Shown: one piece after another, positions 20,497 to 32,182 of the stretch
Position numbering within the stretch: the first letter of the stretch is position 1
Layout: each line of letters opens with the position of its first letter
From: Enterobacteriaceae endosymbiont of Plateumaris braccata
Lineage (GTDB): Bacteria > Pseudomonadota > Gammaproteobacteria > Enterobacterales > Enterobacteriaceae
Assembly: GCF_012563325.1 (NCBI RefSeq)
Contig: NZ_CP046232.1
Coordinates: 390,065 to 454,064 of the forward strand
Direction: 5' to 3'
Length of the DNA: 64,000 nt
The notes under the pieces: model-generated
Told to the model about the DNA's origin: nothing
The model's database searches: none
Seen by the model: only the letters and a program-made list of their open reading frames with translations
Translations under genes and position numbers: made by a program

Positions 20497-21036
20497 TTAT
20501 GGTAACAAACTTTTTACATCTACTTCAATATTATTTTTTTTATATTTTGAACAATTTTTTTTTATTGTAATTCCAGAAAAATTATAAAAATTATAATCAG
20601 GATATTTTCCTGTATTATTAATTAATAAATTTTCTTTTTCATATACCATATCTTGTCTCTTAAATTCACATAATTCGAAATCTGGTATTAATTGTATAGC
20701 ATTAGTAGGACAAGCTTCTTCACAAAAACCACAAAATATACAACGAGATAAATTAATACGAAAAAATATAGGATATGATCTACCGTTTTTTTTTGTTGCT
20801 TTTTTTAAAGAAATACATCCTACTGGACATACTACTGCACATAAATTACATGCAACACAACGTTCATTATTATCATTATCTAATGATAATATTATTCTTC
20901 CACGATATCTTGGAGGTAAATATACTTTTTCTTCTGGATACATTATAGTTTCTCTTTTTTTAAACATATTTGTCCAGACTAAAAATATACTACGTATTTG
21001 ACTAAATAATCCTATAATTAATTTTTTAAATTTCAT
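20497..21036 (-). CDS. nuoI: NADH-quinone oxidoreductase subunit I
   Basis: NuoI carries the two [4Fe-4S] clusters N6a and N6b that pass electrons toward N2. The protein is 179 residues (E. coli 180) with two ferredoxin motifs, [12 protein letters not shown] and [12 protein letters not shown], all eight cysteines present. The N-terminal amphipathic part and the RYRGRIILS segment match the family. It is in standard position between nuoH and nuoJ. Confidence 0.97.
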   Translation of the reverse strand: MKFKKLIIGLFSQIRSIFLVWTNMFKKRETIMYPEEKVYLPPRYRGRIILSLDNDNNERCVACNLCAVVCPVGCISLKKATKKNGRSYPIFFRINLSRCIFCGFCEEACPTNAIQLIPDFELCEFKRQDMVYEKENLLINNTGKYPDYNFYNFSGITIKKNCSKYKKNNIEVDVKSLLP

Positions 21037-21064
21037 TTTTATGTTTGTTTTAAAGTAAAATAAC

Positions 21065-22033
21065 TTATATTACCATAATTAATGCAGTAAAAATTAGATT
21101 TATCAATGTTAATGGTAAACATATTAACCATCCAAAAGACATAACCTGATCATATCGAGGACGTGGTAAAGATGCTCTTATTAAAAAAAATAATACTATA
21201 AAAAACATTGTTTTTAAAAAAAACCATATAATAGGTGGTAAAATTGGTCCATACCAACCACCAAAAAATATTGTTGTGATTAAAGAAGAAATAATTATAA
21301 TATTAATATATTCTCCTACAAAAAATAAACCAAATTTAATTCCTGAGTATTCAATATGATATCCATCAGAAAGTTCTTGTTCTGTTTCTGGCTGGTCAAA
21401 AGGATGTCTATGACATAATGCTATAGCAGCGATAAAAAATGTAATAAATCCAAAAAATTGAGGAATAATATTCCAGCAATGATATTGTTTATATACAATA
21501 TCATTTAAATTAAACGATCCTGTTTGACATATAACACCCATTAATGACAAACCTAAAAAAACTTCATAACTTAAAATTTGTGCAATTCCTCTAATTGAAC
21601 CTAATAAAGCATATTTATTATTACTTGACCATCCTGCAAATAAAATAGAATAAACTGAAATACTAGACATCATTAGAAAAAATAGAATACCAATAGTTAA
21701 ATCAGATATTATTAGTGTCGAAGTAATAGGTATTATTGCAAATATAGATAATAATGAATTAAAAGCAATAATAGGAGCAATATTAAAAAAAAATTTATTT
21801 GTAAAAGTTGGTATTATATCTTCTTTAAAAATAATTTTTATCATATCTGCTAATAATTGTAAAGATCCAAACCATCCCACTCTATTCGGACCATAACGAT
21901 TTTGAAATAATGCTAATATACGACGTTCTATAAAACTTAAATAAGCACCACTAATTATTAAAATTATTAATATGAATAAAGATTTCACAATTATTAATAA
22001 ATTATTTATATTTAAAAATAAGTATAAATTCAT
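21065..22033 (-). CDS. nuoH: NADH-quinone oxidoreductase subunit H
   Basis: NuoH forms much of the quinone-binding chamber where complex I meets the membrane. The 322-residue protein (E. coli 325) has [34 protein letters not shown], the loop [24 protein letters not shown] with its string of acidic residues, and [17 protein letters not shown]. All are key family elements. Its start overlaps the nuoG stop by four bases. Confidence 0.97.
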   Translation of the reverse strand: MNLYLFLNINNLLIIVKSLFILIILIISGAYLSFIERRILALFQNRYGPNRVGWFGSLQLLADMIKIIFKEDIIPTFTNKFFFNIAPIIAFNSLLSIFAIIPITSTLIISDLTIGILFFLMMSSISVYSILFAGWSSNNKYALLGSIRGIAQILSYEVFLGLSLMGVICQTGSFNLNDIVYKQYHCWNIIPQFFGFITFFIAAIALCHRHPFDQPETEQELSDGYHIEYSGIKFGLFFVGEYINIIIISSLITTIFFGGWYGPILPPIIWFFLKTMFFIVLFFLIRASLPRPRYDQVMSFGWLICLPLTLINLIFTALIMVI

Positions 22034-24759
22034 TTTATTACCTTTAATTTTTCAATAGTTTTTCCTAAAAATACTAAAGGTATTCCTGGTATACCTAAAG
22101 GTAATCCAATTAATCCTTGATGTAAATTTTTTGAAATACGTAATGGTAAATGAATTTTATTATTTAAACAAAATATTTCTATTATACAATTATAAAAATT
22201 TTCTTGAATTCCTAAATTTATTGCATCTAAATTATTTATAATTATATATTGATGATAAAAATATTTTTTTATTAATTTTGATTTTTGTATTAAACTATCA
22301 CTATAAAATAAACTATAATAAGGAACAATAGTAAATTTTTTAAAATGTAAGGATTTTTTAAAATCATATTTAAACATATCTAATGGTTTTTTATTATATT
22401 TATTTAAAATTTTTATTCCTGTAGGACCATATTTAGATGAAATTCCTATTTCTTTTTGAAATTTATTTAAAGATTGTAAAGAATTCCATCCTGAATGCCA
22501 TAAAAATGGTAAATGAGAACATTTAATATTAGAATCATAGTTACCTTCCATAGAAAAATTAAAAATAGTATCTTTATCTTCTAATTGTTTTTGCTCATGT
22601 ATATTAATATTAGATAACATTGACGATCTTCCACTATAACGAATAGGAGATCTTGCAAATTTTCTATTAAAAATCTTATAATTAGCTTTTGGAGCTGCTT
22701 GACTAATTCCATTAAGTATAGGTATTTTAACTTCACAATTTTTTATTATTTTGTCTAAATTAATGTTATTTGATTTTTTGTTATTAATTTTAGATTTTAA
22801 TTCGGATAACCATTTCCAACTAGCTTTAACTTGAATTTTTTTATTATAAAATATAGGATTATAAGCTTGAAAAAATCTTTGTGCTCTAGATTCATTATTA
22901 ATAACAGTACCACTACTTTCAAAAAAACTAGCTGATGGTAAAATTATATTTGCTTTTTTCATTGTATCTGTATATTGATGATCTATAACAATAATATTAG
23001 ATATATTTTTAAATATATTATTTAATTTATTTTTTTCTTCTTGAAAATATAAATCATTTTCCATAACAATTAATGTATCTATTTTAGATAAATTTGTATT
23101 AAAAATTTCTTCTAAAGATTTACCATTAATTATTCCAATACCCATACTATTTACTGTATTTAACACAAAAAATAATCCTGCATGTTTTTCATAAATATTT
23201 AAAGATTTAACTATATTATATGCTGCAGAAATTAATTCTAATGAACCAGAATTAGTACCTGAAATAATTAAAGGTTTTTTTGCTTTTAATAATATTTGTG
23301 CTATTTTTTTTATTTGTTGTAATAAATTATTATCAGTAATAAAAATTTCAGATGATGTGTTTTGAATATAATTAGATAAGATAAAACCAAAATTAACTTG
23401 ATTTTCAATTGGAGCGTAATAATTCCAACTAGAAATATCATCTAAAGATGTATTATCTATATTTGTTATAAATAATGGATTTTTAAATTTATTATTTAAG
23501 TTTAAAATAGCATTATTATTCCAATATGGAATATTATTATTAAATACATTAGACAAATTTTTTTTAATAGCCTGTCTTATTGATAAAGCTAATCTAGGAC
23601 TAGTTATACTAATATCTTCACCTAAAATTAAAATTGCATCATAATTTTCTATTTCAGTAAGAGTAGGACAATATATATTTTTACTTTGTAAAATTTTTAT
23701 AATTAAATCAATCTGTAATTTTTCTTGATTTAAAATTCCAATAGAAAAATTTTCTTCTCCAACTAAATCTTTTAAAGCAAAATTACTTTCTATGCTTGCT
23801 CTAGGTGAGCCAATTCCAATAATTTTTTTTGATTTTTTTATTAAATTAATAATTTTTTCTATTGCTTCTGAATGTTCTAAAAAAGTATTTTGATTATTAA
23901 TTTTTTGAGTAATTTTTAATGGTCTATTATTAGAATTTACATAACCAGAACCAAAACGTCCACGATCACAGATAAAGTAATGATTTATTTCTTCATGAAA
24001 TCTATTTTCTATACTAGATAAATATCCATAACGTTCTCCAACTGTAATATTACAACCTAAAGAACAGTTTTGACAAATACTAGGGGCATACTGCATATCC
24101 CATTTACGAGAAAAATGTTCAGAATAAGTTTTATCTGTAAATACTCCTGTAGGACATATTTCTACTAAATTACCTGAACATTCATTTTCTAATATTCCAT
24201 CAGTTATTCTTCCAAAATAAAGATTATTATTAGCACCAAAAACATTAAAATCTTTTCCATCTGCATAGTCTTTATAAAATCTTACACAACGATAACACTT
24301 AATACAACGGTTCATTGTATGTGATATAAAAGGACCTAAATTTTGATTTTTATATTGTTTTTTAGTAAAATTATATCTACGATGAACATGACCAGCCATT
24401 ACTGTCATATCTTGTAAATGACAACTACCACCAGCATCACAAATAGGACAATCATGAGGATGATTAATCATTAATAATTCAATTATATTTTTACGAAAAT
24501 TTTTTATTTCTATATCATTTATAGAAATATATAAATTTTCAGTAGGTGAAGACATACAGGACATTATAACATGTCCTGTTAATTTCTTACAATTATCATA
24601 TTTTTTTATAGCACATAAACGACATGATCCTACACTACCAAGAATAGGATGCCAACAGAAATATGGTAAATCAAAACCTAAAGACAAACATATTTTTAAT
24701 ATGTTATCTTTATTATTAACTTTATAAAATTGCCCATCTATATTAATAATTGTAGTCAT
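22030..24759 (-). CDS. nuoG: NADH-quinone oxidoreductase subunit G
   Basis: NuoG is the large peripheral subunit, related to molybdopterin oxidoreductases, that carries several Fe-S clusters. At 909 residues it matches the E. coli length. The N-terminal [2Fe-2S] cysteines are seen ([14 protein letters not shown]), then [27 protein letters not shown] and C..CP motifs. It also keeps the extra cluster N7 cysteines (CQNCSLGC and a later ICDRGRFG). The middle part is diverged but open. It lies 100 bases after nuoF, the largest gap inside the operon. Confidence 0.96.
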   Translation of the reverse strand: MTTIINIDGQFYKVNNKDNILKICLSLGFDLPYFCWHPILGSVGSCRLCAIKKYDNCKKLTGHVIMSCMSSPTENLYISINDIEIKNFRKNIIELLMINHPHDCPICDAGGSCHLQDMTVMAGHVHRRYNFTKKQYKNQNLGPFISHTMNRCIKCYRCVRFYKDYADGKDFNVFGANNNLYFGRITDGILENECSGNLVEICPTGVFTDKTYSEHFSRKWDMQYAPSICQNCSLGCNITVGERYGYLSSIENRFHEEINHYFICDRGRFGSGYVNSNNRPLKITQKINNQNTFLEHSEAIEKIINLIKKSKKIIGIGSPRASIESNFALKDLVGEENFSIGILNQEKLQIDLIIKILQSKNIYCPTLTEIENYDAILILGEDISITSPRLALSIRQAIKKNLSNVFNNNIPYWNNNAILNLNNKFKNPLFITNIDNTSLDDISSWNYYAPIENQVNFGFILSNYIQNTSSEIFITDNNLLQQIKKIAQILLKAKKPLIISGTNSGSLELISAAYNIVKSLNIYEKHAGLFFVLNTVNSMGIGIINGKSLEEIFNTNLSKIDTLIVMENDLYFQEEKNKLNNIFKNISNIIVIDHQYTDTMKKANIILPSASFFESSGTVINNESRAQRFFQAYNPIFYNKKIQVKASWKWLSELKSKINNKKSNNINLDKIIKNCEVKIPILNGISQAAPKANYKIFNRKFARSPIRYSGRSSMLSNINIHEQKQLEDKDTIFNFSMEGNYDSNIKCSHLPFLWHSGWNSLQSLNKFQKEIGISSKYGPTGIKILNKYNKKPLDMFKYDFKKSLHFKKFTIVPYYSLFYSDSLIQKSKLIKKYFYHQYIIINNLDAINLGIQENFYNCIIEIFCLNNKIHLPLRISKNLHQGLIGLPLGIPGIPLVFLGKTIEKLKVIK

Positions 24760-24859
24760 AATAAATATATTCCAGTAAGTTATTATAATAAAAATTTTAT
24801 TATTTATTTAATATTTTTATATATAAATTTATAATATAAAGATTTATATAATTTTATAT

Positions 24860-26143
24860 TTACTGCGATATTCCTAGTTCAAACTCATTTAAAAAATATT
24901 TTAATGCACTACTTAATGGTTCTATAGCTCCAATAGGAAGAGCACAAAAAGATTTTCCTTCTATTAATTGAGTACTAATTTCTTTTAATAATTTTATATC
25001 TTTAATATGACCTTTTTTCTTTTCTAATTTATCTAATATTTTTACAATCCATGGTAATCCTTCACGACATGGCGTACAAAAACCACAAGATTCTCTTGCA
25101 AAAAATATTTCTAAATTTTTTACTAAAGATATCATATTAATATTATTGTCAATAGCCATAGATAATCCAGTACCTAATCTACTGCCTACTTTTTGTAAAC
25201 TAATAAAATCCATAGGTGTATCTAAATATTTTTCAGTTAAAAATCCTGTTCCTGCACCTCCAGTTTGCCAAGCTTTTAATTTTAATCCATTTTTCATGCC
25301 TCTAGCATATTTTTCTAAGACTTCACGAGCACTAGTACCAAATGGTAATTCCCATACTCCAGGATTTTTAACATTTCCAGAAAAACCTAACATTTTGGTC
25401 CCATTATCATATTTACTTTTAGAAATATTTTTATACCAGTTTGAACCATTTATTAATATACTAGATATATTAAATAGAGTTTCAACATTATTAATACATG
25501 TAGGTTTACCCCATAATCCAATAGAAGAAGGAAAAGGAGGTTTAAATCTAGGATTCGCTCTTTTACCTTCTAGTGAATTAATTAATGCTGTTTCTTCACC
25601 ACAAATATATCTTCCAGCTCCTATATGCATATATAATTCAAAATTAAATTCTGTATTTAAGATATTTTTTCCTAAAAACCCTAATGTATAAGCTTCTTGA
25701 ATTGCTGTAGTTAAAATTTTAGCACATGTTATATATTCTCCTCTTAAAAAAATATAACCTTGATTAGCTTGTATCGCAAAAGCACTAATAATTATACCTT
25801 CTATTAATTGATGTGGAATATGTTCTATTAAAAAACGATCTTTGTAAGTTCCAGGTTCCATTTCATCTGCATTACATAATAAATATCGAATTTCAGTCTT
25901 TTCTCTTTTTTGTGGCATTAAACTCCATTTTAACCCAGTAGAAAAACCTGCACCTCCTCTGCCTTTTAACTTTGAATTTTTAATTAAATTAATAACTTCT
26001 TCTGGAATCATATTCTTTAATGTTTTATTTAAACCAATATAACCATTTTTTTGAATATATTCTTTTAAAAAAACTGGTTTATTATCATGTCTCATACGCC
26101 ATGTTAATGGATAGTTTTCTTCATTAAGATTTAATTTTTTCAT
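24860..26143 (-). CDS. nuoF: NADH-quinone oxidoreductase subunit F
   Basis: NuoF binds NADH and FMN and holds cluster N3, the entry point for electrons. I start it at [20 protein letters not shown] (427 residues; E. coli 445). The frame is open 11 codons further, but those residues are not conserved. Motifs include [15 protein letters not shown] for [23 protein letters not shown] for FMN, and [12 protein letters not shown] plus a later [13 protein letters not shown] for the cluster. The C-terminus stops about 18 residues early relative to E. coli. The start overlaps nuoE by 20 bases. Confidence 0.95.
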   Translation of the reverse strand: MKKLNLNEENYPLTWRMRHDNKPVFLKEYIQKNGYIGLNKTLKNMIPEEVINLIKNSKLKGRGGAGFSTGLKWSLMPQKREKTEIRYLLCNADEMEPGTYKDRFLIEHIPHQLIEGIIISAFAIQANQGYIFLRGEYITCAKILTTAIQEAYTLGFLGKNILNTEFNFELYMHIGAGRYICGEETALINSLEGKRANPRFKPPFPSSIGLWGKPTCINNVETLFNISSILINGSNWYKNISKSKYDNGTKMLGFSGNVKNPGVWELPFGTSAREVLEKYARGMKNGLKLKAWQTGGAGTGFLTEKYLDTPMDFISLQKVGSRLGTGLSMAIDNNINMISLVKNLEIFFARESCGFCTPCREGLPWIVKILDKLEKKKGHIKDIKLLKEISTQLIEGKSFCALPIGAIEPLSSALKYFLNEFELGISQ

Positions 26144-26636
26144 TAATATATTTATCCAAAATTTGATTGATATCATTTTTTGACACTGAAGTATAAATTT
26201 GATTATTAATCATAATACTAGGACTTTTATCACATAAACCTAAACAACATATAGGTAACAAAGTAAATAAACCATTATTAGTTGTTTCACCAGGAATAAT
26301 TTGCAATTTATCTTTTATTATTTTTAAAATTTTTTCATATCCTGTTATATAACATACAACACTATCACAATATTTAATAACATATTTTCCTACTGGACAT
26401 CTAAAAATTTGACTATAAAATGTTGCAATACTATCAATTTCAGCTGGTGAAATATTTAATAAATTAGCAACAATATAAATAATATCATCAGATATCCAAC
26501 CATATTTTTTTTGTAAATATATTAAGACTTCAATAGAAGCTGCATGATTATATTCGTAATGAGATTTTATTTTATTGATTATTTTTAAATCTGTTTTATT
26601 TAATATATATTTTTTTTCATTAATTATTTTATTCAT
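26124..26636 (-). CDS. nuoE: NADH-quinone oxidoreductase subunit E
   Basis: NuoE carries the [2Fe-2S] cluster N1a beside NuoF. The protein is 170 residues (E. coli 166), with the thioredoxin-like fold's cluster ligands in CDSVVC and [10 protein letters not shown]. The N-terminal helical segment with [16 protein letters not shown] is also typical. It lies nine bases after nuoCD and overlaps nuoF. Confidence 0.96.
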   Translation of the reverse strand: MNKIINEKKYILNKTDLKIINKIKSHYEYNHAASIEVLIYLQKKYGWISDDIIYIVANLLNISPAEIDSIATFYSQIFRCPVGKYVIKYCDSVVCYITGYEKILKIIKDKLQIIPGETTNNGLFTLLPICCLGLCDKSPSIMINNQIYTSVSKNDINQILDKYINEKIKS

Positions 26637-26644
26637 AGTTTATA

Positions 26645-28474
26645 TTAACGATCAACATCAGACATAACAAAATCAATACTACCTAGATATGTAATTAAAT
26701 CAGATATTAAACTACCTCTAATAACTGAAGGTATTTGTTGTAAATGAGCAAAACTTGGTGTTCTTATTCTTGTACGATAACTAGTGGTATTACCATCACT
26801 AATTAAATAATAGCTATTAATACCTTTTGTTGCTTCTATCATTTGAAATGATTCATTAGGAGGCATTATGGGTCCCCAAGAAACCTGTAAAAAATGAGTA
26901 ATAAGTGTTTCAATATTTTTTAGTGTTTTTTCTTTTGGTGGGGGTGTTGTTAAAGGATGATCTACTTTAAACGGTCCGGAAGGCATATTATTTAAACATT
27001 GTTTTAAAATATTTAAACTTTGCCATATTTCTTCCAATTTTAACATAACTCTAGAATAACAATCACTTATATTATTACCTATTGGAATTTCAAAATCAAA
27101 ATTTTCATAACCAGAATAAGGTCTCCATTTACGTACATCAAAATTTAAACCAGTAGCTCTTAACCCAGCTCCTGTAATACCCCATTGTATAGCTTCTTTT
27201 TGTGAATATGATGCTACATTTTTGGATCGAGATATTAAAATACTATTTTCTAAAGCTGTTTTTTTATAAATTTGTAATCTGATAGGTAACCATTTTAATA
27301 TTTTTTTTAATAATATATTCCATCCTTTTGGTAAATCATTTGCTAATCCACCTATTCTAAACCATGCAGGATGCATTCTAGCACCTGTAATAGCTTCAAT
27401 TATATCATATATTTTTTGTCGATCAGTAAATGCAAGAAATACAGGAGTCATAGCACCAACATCTTGAATAAAAGTAGATAAATATAATAAATGACTATTA
27501 ATTCGAAATAATTCCGATAACATAATTCTAATAACTTTAATTCTATCTGAAACAATAATGTTTGCTAATTTTTCTATTGCAAGAATATAAGGCATTTCAT
27601 TTATACAACCGCCTAAATATTCAATACGATCTGTATATGGAATATAAGTATGCCAAGTTTGTCTTTCAGCTATTTTTTCTGCACCTCTATGATGATATCC
27701 TATATCAGGTATACAATCTATGATTTCTTCACCATTTAATTGTAAAATTATTCTAAAAGCTCCATGTACAGAAGGATGGTTTGGTCCTAAATTTAAAAAC
27801 ATATAATCATAGTTTTTATTATTAACTTTTATTCCCCATTCTTCTGGATGAAATTTTGTATTTTCAATATCTATTTTATATTTATTTTTAGATAAAGAAT
27901 AAAATTCATTTTCAGTCGCTCTTGAAGGAAAATCTTTACGTAAAGGATAACCACTATTCCAATTATATGGTAAAAGGATATGAGATAAATGAGGATGATT
28001 AATAAAATTAATTCCAAACATTTCCCATATTTCTCTTTCATACCAATTAGCATTAACAAAATATTTTGTTATGCTATCAATAGATAAATCATTTTTTATT
28101 AATGGAACTTTAATTATTATATCAATATTTCTATTAATTGAAATTAAATGATAAAATAAAGAAAAATCCATTTTTAATATTAAATTAAATTTATTGTGAT
28201 GTAGTCTTTCATCTACACCATGAATATCATATAACATATTATATGGATTATGAATTTTAGATAAAAATTTTATAAAATATATTAATTTTTTTTTTTTTAT
28301 CCAAATTACTAATGGCATATTTATATTTTTATTATTTTGTATTAAAAAATTTTTTGTTCCAAAATAATCATTTAATTTTTTAAGTATTGAATCATTTAAA
28401 TTATTAATTAAAGATTCAGAATAAATATTATTTATTGATATTTTTTTTTCTGAATTATTGTTCAAATTATTCAT
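26645..28474 (-). CDS. nuoC: NADH-quinone oxidoreductase subunit C/D fusion
   Basis: This single 609-residue chain fuses NuoC (roughly residues 1-200) with NuoD (roughly 215-609), as in enterobacteria, where the gene is also called nuoCD. The C part has [20 protein letters not shown] and GYPLRKDFP. The D part has [13 protein letters not shown], the quinone-site histidine region, YLGGCINEM and the C-terminal DFVMSDVDR ending. The fusion itself is a phylogenetic marker for gammaproteobacteria. It lies between nuoB and nuoE with intact reading frame. Confidence 0.97.
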   Translation of the reverse strand: MNNLNNNSEKKISINNIYSESLINNLNDSILKKLNDYFGTKNFLIQNNKNINMPLVIWIKKKKLIYFIKFLSKIHNPYNMLYDIHGVDERLHHNKFNLILKMDFSLFYHLISINRNIDIIIKVPLIKNDLSIDSITKYFVNANWYEREIWEMFGINFINHPHLSHILLPYNWNSGYPLRKDFPSRATENEFYSLSKNKYKIDIENTKFHPEEWGIKVNNKNYDYMFLNLGPNHPSVHGAFRIILQLNGEEIIDCIPDIGYHHRGAEKIAERQTWHTYIPYTDRIEYLGGCINEMPYILAIEKLANIIVSDRIKVIRIMLSELFRINSHLLYLSTFIQDVGAMTPVFLAFTDRQKIYDIIEAITGARMHPAWFRIGGLANDLPKGWNILLKKILKWLPIRLQIYKKTALENSILISRSKNVASYSQKEAIQWGITGAGLRATGLNFDVRKWRPYSGYENFDFEIPIGNNISDCYSRVMLKLEEIWQSLNILKQCLNNMPSGPFKVDHPLTTPPPKEKTLKNIETLITHFLQVSWGPIMPPNESFQMIEATKGINSYYLISDGNTTSYRTRIRTPSFAHLQQIPSVIRGSLISDLITYLGSIDFVMSDVDR

Positions 28475-28539
28475 AAATATTCCATTTATTATTTAAATAA
28501 TAACAAAATTACTAATTTAATAAATAATAAATAAATTAA

Positions 28540-29199
28540 TTAAATTTCTTCAGGAGAACGTAATTTTACATTTTTTTCAAATTTTATTTTTGATGATATT
28601 TTAGGTTTATATATTCCTTGATCACCCATTATCCAAGATAATGGACGTCTTTCTTTATCAATGGATTTTTGTAATAATAATAAAGCTTGAATATATGCTT
28701 CCGGTCTAGGCGGACAACCTGGAATATAAACATCAACCGGTAAAAATTTATCTACTCCTTGAACTACGGAATATATATCATACATTCCTCCAGAGTTAGC
28801 ACATGCTCCCATAGAAATTACCCATTTAGGTTCTAACATTTGATCATATAATCTTTGTATAATAGGTGCCATTTTAAGAAAACATGTGCCAGCTATAACC
28901 ATAAAATCAGCTTGTCTAGGAGATGATCTTAAAACTTCTGATCCAAATCGAGATATATCATTAATAGATGTAAATGATGTAGTCATCTCAACATAACAAC
29001 AAGAAAGACCAAAATTATATGGCCATAAAGAATTTTTTCTACCCCAATTGATAATTTTATGAGTAATTTTTTTTAAATTTCCTAAAAATATATTTTGATT
29101 AATTTGATTTTCAATTGGATCATCATTAATATTTTTTCGTTCTTCTAATGGATATGTTTTTTTATTATTAATATTTGTTTTAGTAAGAATATATTTCAT
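28540..29199 (-). CDS. nuoB: NADH-quinone oxidoreductase subunit B
   Basis: NuoB holds cluster N2, the last Fe-S cluster before quinone. The 219-residue protein (E. coli 220) keeps the tandem cysteines in [12 protein letters not shown] and further ligands in [11 protein letters not shown] and PGCPPRPEA. The [21 protein letters not shown] stretch is also nearly invariant. It follows nuoA by 22 bases. Confidence 0.97.
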   Translation of the reverse strand: MKYILTKTNINNKKTYPLEERKNINDDPIENQINQNIFLGNLKKITHKIINWGRKNSLWPYNFGLSCCYVEMTTSFTSINDISRFGSEVLRSSPRQADFMVIAGTCFLKMAPIIQRLYDQMLEPKWVISMGACANSGGMYDIYSVVQGVDKFLPVDVYIPGCPPRPEAYIQALLLLQKSIDKERRPLSWIMGDQGIYKPKISSKIKFEKNVKLRSPEEI

Positions 29200-29221
29200 A
29201 TAGATGATATCTATTTTATTT

Positions 29222-29620
29222 TTAATAAAAAATTAAAAATGTTTTTTTAGATTTCCAATTTAAAGCATTTATTTTAAATAAATAAAATAAACTAATTAAA
29301 ATTGTTATTATAAATAATAATCCTTCTATAAATCCTTCTAATTTAATTTCTTTAATAGAAAGAGACCATATATATAAATATAATGCTTCAATATCAAAAA
29401 TCACAAAAAACATAGCTATTAAATAAAATTTAATAAAAATTTTTATTTGAGAATTACCAAAAGAACAAGCACCAGATTCAAAAGGTATGTTTTTATCTAT
29501 ACCATAAGAACGACCTCCTAAAAAATGTGATACTAACATAACAGTACAGCTGATTATAACAGCAAATATTTGAAATATACAAAAAGATAAGTTATTAATA
29601 TAATGATTCGTAATAATCAT
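29222..29620 (-). CDS. nuoA: NADH-quinone oxidoreductase subunit A
   Basis: NuoA is a three-helix membrane subunit at the quinone-site end of complex I and the first gene of the operon. The 132 residues (E. coli 147) contain the conserved [38 protein letters not shown] region with its acidic residues; here it is read as [12 protein letters not shown] followed by [11 protein letters not shown]. The upstream 300 bases, which should hold the operon promoter, contain the 43-bp tandem repeat array. Confidence 0.95.
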   Translation of the reverse strand: MIITNHYINNLSFCIFQIFAVIISCTVMLVSHFLGGRSYGIDKNIPFESGACSFGNSQIKIFIKFYLIAMFFVIFDIEALYLYIWSLSIKEIKLEGFIEGLLFIITILISLFYLFKINALNWKSKKTFLIFY

Positions 29621-29720
29621 AATTTATAATTTATATATTAAAGTTAATCCATTGATAATATATTATATAAACACAATATGTAAATAAATTAATTATTTAT
29701 ATAATAAATAATTACTAAAT

Positions 29721-29957
29721 AAATATAATTTTTTATTAAAAATGTAAAAATAATCAATTTATTAAATATAATTTTTTATTAAAAATGTAAAAATAATCAA
29801 TTTATTAAATATAATTTTTTATTAAAAATGTAAAAATAATCAATTTATTAAATATAATTTTTTATTAAAAATGTAAAAATAATCAATTTATTAAATATAA
29901 TTTTTTATTAAAAATGTAAAAATAATCAATTTATTAAATATAATTTTTTATTAAAAA
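29721..29957. repeat. 43-bp tandem repeat, five perfect copies plus a partial sixth
   Basis: Copies begin at 29721, 29764, 29807, 29850 and 29893, all identical as read. A sixth starts at 29936 and matches for 22 bases before diverging inside thrC. Each unit begins AAATATAATTTTTTATT and ends AATCAATTTATT. The sixth copy is the native 3' end of thrC, including its last seven codons, so the array looks like serial duplication of that end. On the minus strand each unit contains TTTACA, 15 bases, TATATT, a promoter-like pair facing nuoA. There are no spacers and no flanking genes of a CRISPR system. Confidence 0.95.
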
Positions 29958-31229
29958 ATTTTTAAAATAAGTAAAATTATTTGGAAAATTATAAGATAAA
30001 TTTTCTTTTTTCATATAATTAGTTAATACAATTGGTAATTGTATTGTTATTTTTAAAATTTTATTTATATAATTTTGAAATTTTGCTGGATGTGCAGTGC
30101 CTAAAAAAATTCCAAATTCTTTTTCATGTTTTATTTTTGAATATAAAGCATAATATGCTATTGCAGAATGTGGTTCTGTAATATATTCATATTGATGATA
30201 TAGTTTTATTATAGATTGTTCAGTAATACAATCTGATATTGATTGAGATGACAATTTATTTAAATCCCAATTATTTATTTGAAATAATTCTAATATACGT
30301 GGCCAATTATTAGGATTACTTACATCCATAGCATTAGATAATGTCGTAATAGTTTTTTTAGGTTTCCAAATACCACTTTTAAGATATCTTAAAACTGTAT
30401 CATTAGAATTAGTAGCTGCTATAAATTTTTTTACAGGTAAACCCATTGATTTGGATATCAATCCAGCAGTTAAATTACCAAAATTACCGCAAGGTATAGA
30501 AATAATAACGTTATTTCTATTTTTTTTTGAAATTTGAGCAAAAGCTTCAAAATAATAACATATTTGAGCTATTAATCTGCTGATATTAATCGAATTTGCA
30601 GAGTTAAGAATAACTTTATTTCTTAAATAAGTATCTTCAAAAGATTGCTTAACTAATTTTTGACAATCATCAAAATTACCTTGAACAGCAATTGTTTTAA
30701 TATTTTTACCTAAAGTACAAAATAATTTTTCTTGTAAAATAGAAATTTTATTTTTAGGATATAAAATTATAACTTCAATATTATTGATATTATAAAAAGC
30801 ATGAGCAACAGCAGCTCCGGTATCACCAGATGTAGCTGTTAAAATAATGATTTTTTTTTGTTTAGTAAAATAATTTAATATTTGTGACATAAAACGAACA
30901 CCAAAATCTTTAAAAGATAAAGTTGGTCCGTGAAATAATTCTAAACAAAAAATGTTATCCTTAATGTTAACTAATTTTAAAGGAAAATTAAATGCTTTAT
31001 TTACAATTTTTATTAAATCTTTTGAAGAAATTTCATCTTTGATAAATAAAGATAGTAAATAACTACTACGATTGATAAAATCCATATCTAATATTTCATT
31101 AATATTTTTTAAATGAATTTTAGGTATAAAACTAGGAAAAAATAATCCTTGATTTTTTCCTAATCCTATTTTTAATGCTTGTTTAAAACTTATTATTTCT
31201 TTATGATTATTTATGTTATAAAATTTCAT
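29934..31229 (-). CDS. thrC: Threonine synthase
   Basis: ThrC converts O-phosphohomoserine to threonine with PLP. The 431 residues (E. coli 428) include the PLP lysine K107 in LFHGPTLSFKDFG, the phosphate-binding TATSGDTGAAVAHAF, and IPCGNFGNLTAG. The start codon overlaps the thrB stop by four bases. The last seven codons form part of the 43-bp repeat that follows; the stop codon TAA lies in the repeat boundary. It is the distal gene of the thrABC operon. Confidence 0.97.
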   Translation of the reverse strand: MKFYNINNHKEIISFKQALKIGLGKNQGLFFPSFIPKIHLKNINEILDMDFINRSSYLLSLFIKDEISSKDLIKIVNKAFNFPLKLVNIKDNIFCLELFHGPTLSFKDFGVRFMSQILNYFTKQKKIIILTATSGDTGAAVAHAFYNINNIEVIILYPKNKISILQEKLFCTLGKNIKTIAVQGNFDDCQKLVKQSFEDTYLRNKVILNSANSINISRLIAQICYYFEAFAQISKKNRNNVIISIPCGNFGNLTAGLISKSMGLPVKKFIAATNSNDTVLRYLKSGIWKPKKTITTLSNAMDVSNPNNWPRILELFQINNWDLNKLSSQSISDCITEQSIIKLYHQYEYITEPHSAIAYYALYSKIKHEKEFGIFLGTAHPAKFQNYINKILKITIQLPIVLTNYMKKENLSYNFPNNFTYFKNFLIKNYI

Positions 31230-32161
31230 TTTTTCTCCATTATTTGTGTGCCTTTTTTATTAACTACACAAATATACACAAAACCTTTTTGATTTTTTAA
31301 ATAATTTATTTTTAACCACTTAACCATACTTTTTGCAATATTTAAATTATTAAATATAGTAAATAGAGTTGGTCCTGATCCTGCAATACCATAACTTAAA
31401 GCTCCTAATTTTTTAGAAATTTTACGAATTTTTTCAAAATGAGGTAATAGAGATTTTCTATATGGTTCAGCAATAAAATCTTTCATTAGTTTTGCTGCAA
31501 GTAATTCTTGCTTAGTATGACTTGCATGTATAAATCCTGCTAAATATTGACTTTGTTTTATACAAATATTTTTTTTATAACAATTAGGAAGTATTTTTCT
31601 AGAATTATAAGTTGAAAGTTTTATTCCAGGATATGTAATAACCCAAAACCAATTATCAAATACTGGTATATCTTGAATAATTAAATTATCTGTTATTAAT
31701 ATTAATTTAATCCCACCTAAGTAACAAGGTGCAACATTATCATAATGTATATTTCCGGATAATGATTGTTCTAACTCTCCCATTAAAACTAGTAATTCAT
31801 TATCATTTAAAGGATTATTAAGAAATAAATTCATAGCTTTTAAAAAAGCTACTATAGAACAAGAACTTGAACCTAAACCTGAAGCTACAGGTACATTTTT
31901 TTCTAAAATAATTTTTAATGGTACTGTTTTACCTATTTTATCACAAAATTTTGACCAACAATGAAAAATAATATTTTTATAAAAATTTTTGGGTAAATCG
32001 TTTAAAAAATATCCTTTATTTATTAATATAAATTTTTTAGATGATGTAATAGATACATAATCACCTAAAATGCCTCCATCTAATCTAGATAATGCTATAC
32101 CTAATGAATCAAATCCAACATTTATATTTCCAATAGAAGCAGGAGCATAGATTTTTATCAT
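31226..32161 (-). CDS. thrB: Homoserine kinase
   Basis: ThrB phosphorylates homoserine, the step between ThrA and ThrC. The 311-residue GHMP kinase (E. coli 310) begins MIKIYAPASIGNINVGFDSLG, and its ATP-binding loop is PVASGLGSSSCSIVAF. A C-terminal GIAGSGPTLFTI motif completes the family pattern. It is 21 bases from thrA and overlaps thrC by four bases. Confidence 0.97.
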   Translation of the reverse strand: MIKIYAPASIGNINVGFDSLGIALSRLDGGILGDYVSITSSKKFILINKGYFLNDLPKNFYKNIIFHCWSKFCDKIGKTVPLKIILEKNVPVASGLGSSSCSIVAFLKAMNLFLNNPLNDNELLVLMGELEQSLSGNIHYDNVAPCYLGGIKLILITDNLIIQDIPVFDNWFWVITYPGIKLSTYNSRKILPNCYKKNICIKQSQYLAGFIHASHTKQELLAAKLMKDFIAEPYRKSLLPHFEKIRKISKKLGALSYGIAGSGPTLFTIFNNLNIAKSMVKWLKINYLKNQKGFVYICVVNKKGTQIMEKK

Positions 32162-32182
32162 TACTTCAAATTCCTATTTTTA

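Noticed and set aside
25146-25691. 181-codon open frame on the plus strand inside nuoF
   Set aside because: It lies antisense to a well-conserved gene, has no recognisable family and mirrors nuoF codon structure. The same applies to other antisense frames at 1404-1598, 2657-2899, 35726-36085, 36761-37018, 52380-52613 and 60826-61029.
29721-29957. Possible CRISPR array
   Set aside because: The repeats are directly head to tail with no unique spacers, and no cas gene is nearby.
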